Part shown: one piece after another, positions 26,342 through 34,559 of the stretch
Layout: every line of letters begins with the position of its first letter
How positions within the stretch are numbered: the first letter of the stretch is position 1
Assembly (NCBI RefSeq): GCF_018986435.1
Contig: NZ_JAHMIN010000003.1
Span: 188,595-252,594, forward strand
Source: Hahella sp. HN01
GTDB lineage: Bacteria > Pseudomonadota > Gammaproteobacteria > Pseudomonadales > Oleiphilaceae
Reading direction: 5' to 3'
Length of the DNA stretch: 64,000 nucleotides
Program-made: the position numbers and the translations under genes
Notes under the pieces: model-generated
Told to the model about the DNA's origin: nothing
What the model saw: the letters and a program-made list of their open reading frames with translations, nothing else
Databases searched by the model: none

Positions 26342-28285
26342 TCACATGCGGAAGCTGACGCCGTTGCCGCCGTTCATTTTTGCTTCGGCCAAAGCTTCCC
26401 GGGCGCGTTCCATCAAGTCCTGCGGCTCCCAGCCCTGGCTGGGAATGTCACTGGACAGGCCGATACTGATAGTGACGCTGAAGCGGGCTTCATCCACCTG
26501 TATCAAGGTGGCTTCCGTGCGTGAGCGAATCAGCTCCGCCAGTTGCAGGGCGCCCTCAGCGGAGCAATGCGCCAGCACCAGCACGTAACAATCCCCTTCA
26601 TAGCGGAAAATGCTGTCTCCGGCGCGGCGCGCCATCGAACTGATCAACTTGGCGATAACCTGCAGACAGGTGTCGGCGGCGAATTGCCCGAACTGCTGAT
26701 TAACTCTCTGAAAGCGATCGATATCTATAAATACCAGTGACAGCGCGGAGATAGAGCGGGAGCAGCGGCTCCACTCCTGCATCAGCACGCGTTCAAAACT
26801 GGCCTTGTTCTTCAACTGGGTGAGCTGATCGAACGTGGCGATTTCATTGAGCTGCTCATGAGCGACAGACAGCTTTTTCATCGCCTCATTGAGTTCTTCC
26901 GTGCGGATGGCGACGCGGCGCTCCAACTCGTCGTTGGCTTGCTGCTGCGCCATCAGCATTGACTGCTCCGCCTCCCGGGCGCTGCGTTCGCGATGCAGCG
27001 CCAGCTCGCGCATGGAGATGTGGCGACGGCGTTCAATATTGATGCGTTGCGCCAAAGCCAGGGAGAAAATCATCACTTCCAGGCAGGCGCCTATCTGTGG
27101 CATGAATCCAATAATCGTCAGATTCGGAATCAGCCCGATTTTCTCCAGAGAAATAGCGATATTGCCAAACAGGAAGACAGCCCAGGCTAAGGTGAAGTAG
27201 GCGGCGGTGGGCTCGCGGCGCGACCATTGCAGAAGGCCGATGACCAGCCAGGTTATCGACACCACCCCGGTGGCCAGCACGGCTATTTTGATGCCGGTGG
27301 CGTAACTGGCGGAGAACGCAAGCGCACAGCAGACCAGACCGAAAAAGGCGCAACTGATGCCGATGTACGGCAGGACTCCCCCGCGCACGTTGAGATTGAG
27401 AAATCGATAGCCGAACAATGAAGCGAAGGTGACGCTACAGCCTATGAAAAATACCAGACTGATCTGATTCCATTGCGGCGAATGCGGCCAGATAAATTGA
27501 AACGGCGTGCCATGCAGCGCCAGTTGCACAATCGCGATGGACACAACATAACCCACGTAATGGACGAAGGTCAGATCGCGGATAACGAATCCCAGGGCGA
27601 GATTGTAAGCGGCCATGGCCAGCATGATGCCGCTGAAGAGGAACTGGGCGGCGAGCTTCCACTGGTCCGCCTGTACAAAGGCGGTAGGAGACCAGAGATC
27701 CGCCGGTAATTCCAGCGCGCCCTGAGTGTCGATGCGGATATAAACCGTCGACTTGCTGTGCGGCTTGAATTTGAACGGGAAAATAAAGTTGCGGTGAAAC
27801 ACGGGGCGCTCGCTGAAATTGAGCGTGTCGCCGCTGTGATAGGCTTCGACGATTTTTTCTTCTTCCGTCAGATAGACCTTGATGTCGTCCAACACCGGAT
27901 AACTGATTTCCAGCCAGCGCTCCACGGGTTCGGCGCCGGCGTTGGTGACGCTGAAGCGAAACCAGTGCGGCGATACATCGAGACCGAAGTTAGGATCGAA
28001 GCGGCTGTTTTGCCGCCATCCCATCGGGGCGGTTTTGCGCTCCAGAATATCCTGGATTTTAATTACCCCATGGGTTTCCGCCACCCACCAGAGATAAGGG
28101 GCGACCTCCAGACGTTCTTGGCGGGAAGTGAGTTGAATGGAGTTATAGGTCGAAGCAAAAGCCTGCGCGCACAGCAGGAATAATCCGCACATGGCTGCGC
28201 TGCGAAGAAGGGGTGAAGCCGCTCCATGCTGGCGGCGCTGGCGGGCGCATTGAATAAGCCCCCGAAAAGAGCGTATAAAGTTCAC
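26342..28285 (-). CDS. 7TMR-DISM sensor with degenerate GGDEF domain
   Basis: 647 aa. Order: signal peptide (cleavage near CAQAFAS, residue 44), periplasmic 7TMR-DISMED2 carbohydrate-binding-like domain (about 60-205), seven membrane helices (about 212-415), coiled coil (about 420-485), and GGDEF domain (about 490-645). The signature loop reads RYEGDCY at 561-567 where RYGGEEF is expected, so the first Gly, the catalytic Glu and the Phe are changed. The upstream metal-binding FIDIDRFQRVNQQFG is retained. Cyclase activity is therefore doubtful; it may bind GTP or c-di-GMP, or act as an inactive sensor. Convergent with the phosphorylase-Prs pair. It starts in a region divergent from the hydroxyacid dehydrogenase. 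Confidence 0.87.
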   Translation of the reverse strand: MNFIRSFRGLIQCARQRRQHGAASPLLRSAAMCGLFLLCAQAFASTYNSIQLTSRQERLEVAPYLWWVAETHGVIKIQDILERKTAPMGWRQNSRFDPNFGLDVSPHWFRFSVTNAGAEPVERWLEISYPVLDDIKVYLTEEEKIVEAYHSGDTLNFSERPVFHRNFIFPFKFKPHSKSTVYIRIDTQGALELPADLWSPTAFVQADQWKLAAQFLFSGIMLAMAAYNLALGFVIRDLTFVHYVGYVVSIAIVQLALHGTPFQFIWPHSPQWNQISLVFFIGCSVTFASLFGYRFLNLNVRGGVLPYIGISCAFFGLVCCALAFSASYATGIKIAVLATGVVSITWLVIGLLQWSRREPTAAYFTLAWAVFLFGNIAISLEKIGLIPNLTIIGFMPQIGACLEVMIFSLALAQRINIERRRHISMRELALHRERSAREAEQSMLMAQQQANDELERRVAIRTEELNEAMKKLSVAHEQLNEIATFDQLTQLKNKASFERVLMQEWSRCSRSISALSLVFIDIDRFQRVNQQFGQFAADTCLQVIAKLISSMARRAGDSIFRYEGDCYVLVLAHCSAEGALQLAELIRSRTEATLIQVDEARFSVTISIGLSSDIPSQGWEPQDLMERAREALAEAKMNGGNGVSFRM

Positions 28286-28398
28286 GATTTTGAAAAGTTC
28301 CCGCGCTCGATGGGTATTGTTGTCATTGTTCTTACAATTTATAGCCGATGTTATCGAATCCTGTAGAGCCGGAATACGGAAAGGGGAGACTTATCTTC

Positions 28399-29361
28399 AT
28401 GAAAGCTGTGATATTGGATGCCGAAAGTCTGGGCGCGGACGTCAGTCTGGACTCATTAAAAGAACATGTGACCACCTTTGACAGCTACGCGGCGACCACC
28501 CCGGAGCAAGTGGCTGAACGCATTGCCGGCAAGGATATCGTTATTGTCAACAAAGTGGTTTTGAATGAAGCGCACATGGTTGGCAGCCCTGAATTAAAGC
28601 TGATCGCCGTCACCGCCACTGGTGTGAACAACATAGACATGGCGGCGGCGAAGAAGCATGGCGTGGAAGTCAGGAATGTCGCTCATTATGGAACCGCCAC
28701 CATTGTTCAACATGTGTTCTCCATGGTGCTGGCGCTGTCGAATAACCTGCTGCGCTACACTGCCGCGGTGGAGCGGGGAGATTGGGGGCGAGCCCGACAA
28801 TTTTGTCTGATGGATTACCCTATTCGCGAGCTAAGCGGCAAAGTATTCGGCGTTGTCGGATACGGCGACCTGGGGCGGGCCGCCGGCGCGGTGGCGCAAG
28901 CCTTCGGCATGGAAGTCAAAGTCGGCGCCCGTCCGGGAACTGAGCCTGGCGTCAGGGATGGCGTGAAATATCTGCCGATGGCGGAACTGTTGTCTCAGTC
29001 GGATGTGCTCAGTCTTCACTGCCTGTTGTCCGAAGATACGCGCAATATGATTGGCGCTGTGGAGTTGGCTTTGATGAAGTCTGACGCTCTGTTGATTAAC
29101 ACGGCTCGTGGCGGCCTGGTGGACGAGGCGGCGCTGGCGGATGCGCTGCGTAACGGTCGTCTTGGCGGCGCCGGGTTTGATGTGCTGACGGAAGAGCCGC
29201 CGGTTAATGGCAATCTATTATTGGCGCAGGATATTCCCAATCTGATTATTACGCCGCATTGCGCCTGGGCCAGTCGGGAAGCGAGACAACGACTGGTGGA
29301 TAAAACGGGAGACAATATTGCGGCATTCGCCCATCGTGAAGAACGGCAAGTGCGTTTATAG
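28399..29361 (+). CDS. D-2-hydroxyacid dehydrogenase (hydroxypyruvate/glycerate type)
   Basis: 320 aa from ATG 28399, chosen over the frame start at 28348 because GGGGAG precedes it and MKAVILDAE is a normal family N-terminus. It has the NAD-binding motif GVVGYGDLGRAAG (mid-protein), the substrate Arg in NTARGGLVDE, and the catalytic His in ITPHCAWASREAR; the catalytic Glu is probably in DVLTEEPP. Cytoplasmic. Closest in feel to HprA-type glycerate/hydroxypyruvate dehydrogenases, but the substrate is not certain. Single gene, with a long near-palindrome after its stop. Confidence 0.85.
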   Translation: MKAVILDAESLGADVSLDSLKEHVTTFDSYAATTPEQVAERIAGKDIVIVNKVVLNEAHMVGSPELKLIAVTATGVNNIDMAAAKKHGVEVRNVAHYGTATIVQHVFSMVLALSNNLLRYTAAVERGDWGRARQFCLMDYPIRELSGKVFGVVGYGDLGRAAGAVAQAFGMEVKVGARPGTEPGVRDGVKYLPMAELLSQSDVLSLHCLLSEDTRNMIGAVELALMKSDALLINTARGGLVDEAALADALRNGRLGGAGFDVLTEEPPVNGNLLLAQDIPNLIITPHCAWASREARQRLVDKTGDNIAAFAHREERQVRL

Positions 29362-29388
29362 CAAGTAGAGATACAGCTCTGGAAGGAT

Positions 29389-29417
29389 ACGTCGCAGCTT
29401 TATAAAAGTTGCGACGT
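29389..29417 (+). terminator. Long near-palindrome after the hydroxyacid dehydrogenase
   Basis: ACGTCGCA (29389-29396) and TGCGACGT (29410-29417) flank an inner CTTT/AAAG pairing, giving an almost fully paired 29-base element 28 bases past the stop codon. There is no T run. Probable 3' hairpin. Confidence 0.5.
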
Positions 29418-29540
29418 CAGAAATCGCCAGCGCATTCCGGGCTAGCGACTTCAATCATTCTGATTAGCGGTAAATAGTACGTCCTTATTGTTATTACGCT
29501 GTTGCGCGACGCTTAGGGCCGGCAATATAACTGGCGTTAA

Positions 29541-29891
29541 TTATGCGACCAGCCAGCTTTCAACTTTCTCTTTACCGAACTTTTGTTTCCACTCGTTCAG
29601 CAACTTGTGATTGCCGCCTCTGGTTTCAACAACTTCACCGGTTTTTGGGTTTTTATACACTTTTAAAGGACGGCTGCCACGACGCTTGTCTTGCTTCGGC
29701 GAAGTCTTTTCTTTGCCGTACATCTTCAATACATCGTCCAAGTTGACGTCGTATTTGGCCATCAGATCTTCAAGCTTCTTTTTAAACTCCAGCTCTTTCT
29801 TAAGGCCTTCGTCTTTTTCCAGGCTTTCGATCCTTTTTTGCAGCGCCTCAAGCTCAGCTTTTGCGGAATTATAAGCGTTTAGTTTTTTCAT
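29541..29891 (-). CDS. mvaT: MvaT/H-NS-type nucleoid-associated silencer
   Basis: 116 aa. An N-terminal coiled-coil oligomerisation region (about 1-60: KLNAYNSAKAELEALQKRIESLEKD ... split by LKKELEFKKKLEDLM) leads, through a basic linker (KQDKRRGSRPLK), to the C-terminal AT-hook-like DNA-binding domain YKNPKTGEVVETRGGNHK. This matches Pseudomonas MvaT/MvaU closely in pattern. The protein silences AT-rich horizontally acquired DNA and compacts the chromosome. AGGAG stands just before the ATG. It faces a gene-poor AT-rich stretch of nearly 700 bases, the kind of DNA it would bind, which may be its own regulated promoter. Confidence 0.88.
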   Translation of the reverse strand: MKKLNAYNSAKAELEALQKRIESLEKDEGLKKELEFKKKLEDLMAKYDVNLDDVLKMYGKEKTSPKQDKRRGSRPLKVYKNPKTGEVVETRGGNHKLLNEWKQKFGKEKVESWLVA

Positions 29892-30575
29892 TCTTATCTC
29901 CTCTGGTTAATGCAACAACGGCGTTCTGGTTTTTATAGTCGTTAACAGTTTAAATTTCCAGAAAATTATAAGAAATATTATTATCGAATGTTAATAAGAG
30001 GCAAATAACTTTCGTCGTAAATATTAAAAGTACATGACCACTGTCTCATTCTTTCGTCGCAAAGCGCTGCTGTCGGGGCTCTGATTTTCATGTTCAGGTG
30101 GTTTTAAATTAGAGTGATCTCTCTATTGTGGCGCTAAAAAAATCCAGGCGTGGCATTAGGTTAGAGGCGTCATTGTGTCGGATGATAGCGCAGGTGGCGA
30201 AGGACGGTGTGCGCAGATAATCTCTGAGATTTATATGGACTGTATTGTTGAGAGAAGCCTTCAGTGAGATTTCAAATTTATGTAGGGGCGTTGCAATACG
30301 CCATTTACACCGGGCGTCAGCTTACGTAGAAAAAGGCGAATTGGATTAATCTATCCAAGTTGAAAACCGGAAAGCTTGTTTCCCCCAATATCTTGATCCT
30401 GAATCCAACCAGCATACCGCTGAAGACTGCTTCTGATATAGAAGGAACCGTATATGTAGCAGAACTGGAGCTTGTAAAAAACGCAATACGGTAATGCTCA
30501 AGGAACCTCAGGCGTTCGCTGTTGGCCTGTGGTAAAGTTCCCATTTGAAGCAATTCGAGTTGAGATGGCGGATAT
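29892..30575. other. Gene-poor AT-rich region
   Basis: 684 bases between mvaT and yjbQ, visibly richer in A+T than the surroundings at 29900-30040. No complete gene is convincing. A plus-strand frame from GTG 30264 to TAA 30494 is open except for one TAG (30327-30329) and may be a decayed gene (see findings). The mvaT promoter should lie at the left end. Confidence 0.5.
30264..30494 (+). pseudogene. Possible gene remnant with one in-frame stop
   Basis: From GTG 30264 the frame reads VRFQIYVGALQYAIYTG..., meets TAG at codon 22, then stays open for 54 codons to TAA at 30494 (... LKTASDIEGTVYVAELELVK ...). The composition is protein-like but no family is recognised. A chance open frame is a real alternative. 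Confidence 0.2.
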
Positions 30576-30995
30576 ATGTGGCTGCAGAAAGAAATACGCT
30601 TGAAGCCCAGACAACGGGGATTTCATTTGATCACTGATGAAGTTACGCGAGAACTTCCAGAACTCAAGACATTCAGAGTTGGGATGATGCAGCTCTTTAT
30701 AAAGCATACATCCGCGTCATTGACGATAAATGAAAATGCGGACCCAACCGTTCGCCAGGACTTTGAAAGCTACTTCAATCACGCAGTTCCAGAAAATGAA
30801 CCCTATTACCGTCATCTCGATGAAGGTTCCGATGATATGCCGGCTCATCTTAAATCCAGCCTGTTGGGGTGCAGCGTTAGTTTGCCGATCACCGATGGAC
30901 GTTTTAATCTCGGAACATGGCAAGGTATATATCTATGTGAACACCGTAATCATGGCGGAGTGAGGAAAGTGGTGGCGACTATTTGGGGCGAATAG
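30576..30995 (+). CDS. yjbQ: YjbQ family protein (UPF0047)
   Basis: 139 aa, the same length and pattern as E. coli YjbQ. It begins MWLQKEIRLKPRQRGFHLIT; the metal-binding core includes IKHTSASLTINENADPTVRQD, LDEGSDDMPAHLKSSLLG and the C-terminal GTWQGIYLCEHRNHGG. Family members have weak thiamine-phosphate synthase activity in vitro; the physiological role is not settled. Cytoplasmic. Single gene with an isolated promoter region, convergent with the LysR gene. Confidence 0.9.
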   Translation: MWLQKEIRLKPRQRGFHLITDEVTRELPELKTFRVGMMQLFIKHTSASLTINENADPTVRQDFESYFNHAVPENEPYYRHLDEGSDDMPAHLKSSLLGCSVSLPITDGRFNLGTWQGIYLCEHRNHGGVRKVVATIWGE

Positions 30996-31060
30996 AGCGT
31001 AATAGACAATAGTCGCTCTATTAAGTGCGCCTGCTTTATATAACGGCCGTATCCTTCATG

Positions 31061-31966
31061 TCAGAAAGTCTGTGTCTCCGCTTTGGCTTTCACGAAATCA
31101 ATGAAAGCCCTGATTCGCGTCGGCATCTGTAAACCATAGTTATGAACAATCCATAGCGGAGCTTTCAATGTCATGCCTTCCGGCGTCAGGCGAGTCAGTC
31201 GTCCGCTTTTTAATTCCTCCTCAATAGCCAGCCTGGGCAGGCAGGCGACGCCGAGTCCGGCCAGCGTCATCATGCGAATAGTGGGAACGCTGTCGCCGAC
31301 CCGAGTGGAGCGGAAACGATAAGTCAGGTTCTGTTCTTTACCGACAAAGAATCTGCGCTCTACATTGACGCCCTCCCATTGATTGGCGATGTAGTCGAAA
31401 TTTTGAAACTCCATTGACGCAATTGGAGGAGATATCCGTTGGCGTTGCATATACGCCGGCGCGCAGCATAGCACTTGCTCCAGTTCGCCGATTTTTACGG
31501 CTCTGGCGCTGGAGTCGGGTAATTCGCCGACAGTCACTGACAAGTCGATATATTTCTCGATCAGGTTGAGGCGCATATCGCTGGCCAGCAAATGGGGCTC
31601 GATGCGCGGATGGCGTTGCATGAACTCGCACATGGCGGGCCCAATTAAGTGAGTCATAAGAGTGTGGGGCGACGTAACGGTGATCACTCCCGCAAGGTCC
31701 GCGCTGGATTCGCGCACTTCTTCCTCGGCGAGGGACATCAGCTTTTTCATTTCCAGGCAGCGTTGGTAGAAGCGCTTTCCCGCCTCCGTAAGAGACTGCC
31801 TGCGGGTGGTTCGGGTCAGTAGTTTGACGCCCAGATGTTGCTCCAATCCCAGCAGGTGGTGACTGATCACAGATTTTGAAACATCCAGTTGCTCAGCGGC
31901 TTTGGTGATGGAGCCGGATTCAACAATTTGAGCGAAGACCTGCATGCGGTGAAATTCTGTTTTCAT
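31061..31966 (-). CDS. LysR-family transcriptional regulator
   Basis: 301 aa, the standard LysR size. The N-terminal HTH covers residues 1-62 (MQVFAQIVESGSITKAAEQLDVSKSVISHHLLGLEQHLGV), followed by a substrate-binding domain (about 90-295) beginning GVITVTSPHTLMTHL. It is transcribed away from the ABM-monooxygenase and RidA genes across 117 bases of AT-rich DNA, the classic LysR arrangement, so it probably controls them and itself. The inducer is unknown. Start codon ATG 31966 has only a weak ribosome site. Confidence 0.9.
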   Translation of the reverse strand: MKTEFHRMQVFAQIVESGSITKAAEQLDVSKSVISHHLLGLEQHLGVKLLTRTTRRQSLTEAGKRFYQRCLEMKKLMSLAEEEVRESSADLAGVITVTSPHTLMTHLIGPAMCEFMQRHPRIEPHLLASDMRLNLIEKYIDLSVTVGELPDSSARAVKIGELEQVLCCAPAYMQRQRISPPIASMEFQNFDYIANQWEGVNVERRFFVGKEQNLTYRFRSTRVGDSVPTIRMMTLAGLGVACLPRLAIEEELKSGRLTRLTPEGMTLKAPLWIVHNYGLQMPTRIRAFIDFVKAKAETQTF

Positions 31967-32083
31967 GACTTAATTGTTCTTTTTTATAAGACTATCTTTG
32001 AAATATTAGTTTATTTATCGATTTTATAAAGTAATTAAACTTTTCTCCCAACCAGTGTGAGTGCATAAAACGAGGAGAAAAAA
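31967..32083. promoter_or_regulatory. AT-rich divergent promoter region of the LysR locus
   Basis: 117 bases, strongly A+T, between the two divergent start codons. Imperfect dyads built on TTATAA/TTTATA (near 31984 and 32024) are candidate LysR half-sites. I could not define a single T-N11-A operator with confidence. Confidence 0.4.
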
Positions 32084-32374
32084 GTGGCGATATTAGTGCA
32101 GTTTGAATTGCGGCCGGCAGACGGAAATGCCCGGAAGGTAAAGGACTTCTTTGCAGAGATTCTTCCCGCCACGCGTACGTTTGCAGGTAATCTGTCCACG
32201 CATCTGTATGAAAAAGATCAGACTCAGACTACGTTGATTCTATTGGAGGAGTGGACGCACCCAGAACGTTTTGACGCCTACATTTTGTGGCGTAAGGACA
32301 TCGGCGACTTTGGCCGTCTGAACGCCATGCTGACGGAATCCCCCGCCATAACCATGCTGACGAGGGAAGTCTGA
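32084..32374 (+). CDS. Antibiotic-biosynthesis-monooxygenase (ABM) domain protein
   Basis: 96 aa from a GTG start with CGAGGAG seven bases ahead. It is a single ferredoxin-like ABM fold: ILVQFELRPADGNARKVKDFF at the N-terminus and LILLEEWTHPERFDAYI in the middle, typical of YgiN-like small monooxygenases/quinol oxygenases that act as dimers without cofactor. Its stop overlaps the next start (TGATG), so it is coupled to the RidA gene. It is divergent from the LysR gene and probably induced by it. Substrate unknown. Confidence 0.8.
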   Translation: MAILVQFELRPADGNARKVKDFFAEILPATRTFAGNLSTHLYEKDQTQTTLILLEEWTHPERFDAYILWRKDIGDFGRLNAMLTESPAITMLTREV

Positions 32375-32766
32375 TGAACATTATCTGGAGCCCGGATTCG
32401 GTTCCTCCTCCCGCCGCCAACTATCACCAGTGCGCAGTGGTTCCCCGAGGCTCGACGCATCTGCATATCGCGGGGCAGCTGGGCATTGACGCAAAGGGAG
32501 AGGTCCCTGAGAGCGCGGAGGAGCAGATTGTGTTGGCGTGGCGAAATCTGCGGGGTGTTTTGCAGGCCAACCACATGGATATGGAGGATCTGGTGAGCGT
32601 GAGACTCTACCTGATCCGCCGCGAGGACCTGGCGGACTATCAGAAGGCCAAGCAAAGACTGCCTTTCGATGTTGGCGGTTTACCGACCACCCTGTTGTTT
32701 GTGCAAGGGTTGTTCGATGAACGTTGGCGGGTGGAAATCGAAGCGGAGGCTGCGAAACAGTTTTAA
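32374..32766 (+). CDS. RidA family protein
   Basis: 130 aa of the RidA/YjgF/YER057c fold. It has HLHIAGQLGIDAKGEVPESAEEQIVLAWRNL in the first half (a typical G-Q-x-G/D motif) and a C-terminal VEIEAEAAK with the expected catalytic Glu. The usual catalytic Arg of IYLTD-type RidA lies around LVSVRLYLIRRED. RidA proteins deaminate reactive enamine/imine intermediates; other subfamilies assist specific catabolic pathways. Translational coupling with the ABM gene and LysR control suggest a small inducible catabolic or detoxifying unit. No signal peptide. Confidence 0.85.
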   Translation: MNIIWSPDSVPPPAANYHQCAVVPRGSTHLHIAGQLGIDAKGEVPESAEEQIVLAWRNLRGVLQANHMDMEDLVSVRLYLIRREDLADYQKAKQRLPFDVGGLPTTLLFVQGLFDERWRVEIEAEAAKQF

Positions 32767-33120
32767 TCCGGCCGTTTCATCCGCAACTGTGATTTGAAAA
32801 TTGGGCGCTACCAGAAAGCGCCCTTTTCCTGTTTTAGCCTGCGCCACACAACCTTATCCCATCCCTATCACGTCGCGAACATCCTGGCATTGAAAGCAGG
32901 ACATTTGGCGTACATACGAACCAGCTCATTGATATACAATGTTTTTACCGGGCTTTTCCGACAAGCCTTTCAAGACGTCCATTTTTATGTCATACGTACG
33001 CCATGCAATGGCGAGCGGCGCCTGCATGGCGGCGTGCGCGGGGCGGCGGCTACAATTTGGAGAGAACAAACACAGGATGGCTGCTTTTGAACAACCTGAT
33101 ATGTCTGAATTCGGCGCAAA
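32767..33120. other. Intergenic region between ridA-like gene and yihY
   Basis: 354 bases. A terminator lies at 32803-32827. The rest is likely the yihY promoter; short open frames inside it (for example 32939-33124) have no ribosome site and unlikely composition. Confidence 0.5.
32803..32827 (+). terminator. Terminator after the ABM-RidA operon
   Basis: GGGCGC (32803-32808), nine-base loop, GCGCCC (32818-32823), then TTTT on the plus strand. It is 37 bases beyond the RidA stop. Confidence 0.75.
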
Positions 33121-34500
33121 ATGAGAACAACTATGAGTAAAGCGACGATAGAAACCTGGGTGTCGCGATTGGATCGCTGGCTTTGGGAAAATGAAACCGG
33201 CGGCGCCGCAGGCGGCATGATGCGAGTGTTGTGGCACAGTGCGCGCGTCTTGTTTGCGGTGGTGCGCGATGTGTTATTCGGCCATATCACGCTGCACGCC
33301 ATGGGACTGGTGTACACGACGTTGCTCTCCATTGTGCCGTTGCTGGCGCTGAGCTTTTCCGTATTGAAAGGATTTGGCGTCCATAATCAGCTGGAGCCGT
33401 TGCTGGAGAATGTTTTCCAGGCGTTTGGGGAAAAAGGCCCGGAACTGGTGCAGAACGTGCTCGCGTTCGTCGATAACGTCAAAGTCGGCGTGCTGGGGTC
33501 GGTAGGCCTGGGGTTGTTGATCTACACGGTCATCTCTCTGGTGCAGAAAGTGGAGCGTTCCTTTAACGAAATCTGGCGAGTGTCGCAGATCCGCTCTTTG
33601 GCGCAGCGCTTCAGTTCTTACCTCAGCGTCATCGTCGTCGGTCCGTTGCTGGCGTTTTCCGCCATGGGCGCCACGGCGACTTTGGTGGGCACGGACGTGG
33701 CGCAAACCGTCCTGAGCATCGAACCTTTTGGGCGTTTGTTCTCTCTCGCCACCCGGATGGCGCCTTATGTCATCATCGTGGCGCTGTTCACTTTTATGTA
33801 CCGCTTTATCCCCAATACCAAAGTGCGCACCCGGTATGCGTTTATTGGTGGGTTAGGCGCGGGGATCGCCTGGCAGACGACGGGCTATGTGTTCGCCAAG
33901 TTTGTGGTCGGCACCTCCAACTATGAAGCGATCTACTCGGGATTTGCGGTGGGCATTCTGGTCCTGATCTGGCTGTACATCTCCTGGCTGATCCTGTTGA
34001 TGGGGGCGGCGGTGGCGTTTTACGCCCAGCATTCTCATCAGATTACCCGGCAGCGCAGGGTGCGTCCCTGTGCGGTGATTGACGAGCGTACGGGACTGGC
34101 GCTGGTTTATAAGGTGGCGAAAAAGTTCGATCAGCAGGGAGGAGGCGAGAGCATCTCTGACCTGGAGGACACCTTATCGGTAGGCCCTGAGACTATTCAG
34201 CGCATCATCGACAAACTGTTGAAGAAGGGCGTATTGGCCATTATGGGAGACGAAGCGGATTCTCTGATTCCCGCCCGGCCTTTGGACCGCATTACCCTGG
34301 CGGAATTGATGCACGTGCTGCGTTCGCCGGAGCACAGTCTGCCTGCTTCACTCTATTCGGATAAGTCCGTGGACGCTATCGCCAAGGGCGTGACGGCGGC
34401 GATGGAAGCATCGCTTGGACAGATGACCCTGGCGTCCTGGGTGCGGGGAGAGGAAACTGTCGTCAGAGAGGCGACGCCGCCGGAGAGAGCGGCGAGTTAA
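33121..34500 (+). CDS. YihY/BrkB family inner-membrane protein
   Basis: About 459 aa. The YihY (formerly RbN/BrkB) core has six membrane helices, roughly residues 40-310: HITLHAMGLVYTTLLSIVPLL opens it, and GFAVGILVLIWLYISWLILLMGAAVAFYAQ closes it. A cytoplasmic tail of about 140 aa resembles a winged helix (DLEDTLSVGPETIQRIIDKLLKKGVL). The old ribonuclease BN label for this family is now known to be wrong; the actual function is unclear, possibly transport. ATG 33133 (MSKATIE) is an alternative start; neither has a strong ribosome site. Convergent with the DUF748 gene. Confidence 0.87.
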   Translation: MRTTMSKATIETWVSRLDRWLWENETGGAAGGMMRVLWHSARVLFAVVRDVLFGHITLHAMGLVYTTLLSIVPLLALSFSVLKGFGVHNQLEPLLENVFQAFGEKGPELVQNVLAFVDNVKVGVLGSVGLGLLIYTVISLVQKVERSFNEIWRVSQIRSLAQRFSSYLSVIVVGPLLAFSAMGATATLVGTDVAQTVLSIEPFGRLFSLATRMAPYVIIVALFTFMYRFIPNTKVRTRYAFIGGLGAGIAWQTTGYVFAKFVVGTSNYEAIYSGFAVGILVLIWLYISWLILLMGAAVAFYAQHSHQITRQRRVRPCAVIDERTGLALVYKVAKKFDQQGGGESISDLEDTLSVGPETIQRIIDKLLKKGVLAIMGDEADSLIPARPLDRITLAELMHVLRSPEHSLPASLYSDKSVDAIAKGVTAAMEASLGQMTLASWVRGEETVVREATPPERAAS

Positions 34501-34503
34501 GCC

Positions 34504-34524
34504 AGGGCGCGTTAGCGCCCTTTA
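34504..34524 (+). terminator. Terminator after yihY
   Basis: AGGGCGC-GTTA-GCGCCCT followed by TTTA on the plus strand, four bases after the stop codon, between convergent genes. Confidence 0.7.
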
Positions 34525-34559
34525 CCTTAGGGGATCTCTGAAAACAACCTGAGGCTCCC

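Noticed and set aside
30317..30553. 78-codon minus-strand frame in the AT-rich gap
   Set aside because: No ribosome site and unlikely composition; it is opposite the equally doubtful plus-strand remnant.
32939..33124. 61-codon frame whose stop overlaps the yihY start (ATGA)
   Set aside because: No ribosome site and no protein-like pattern; the overlap is probably coincidental, though coupling cannot be excluded.
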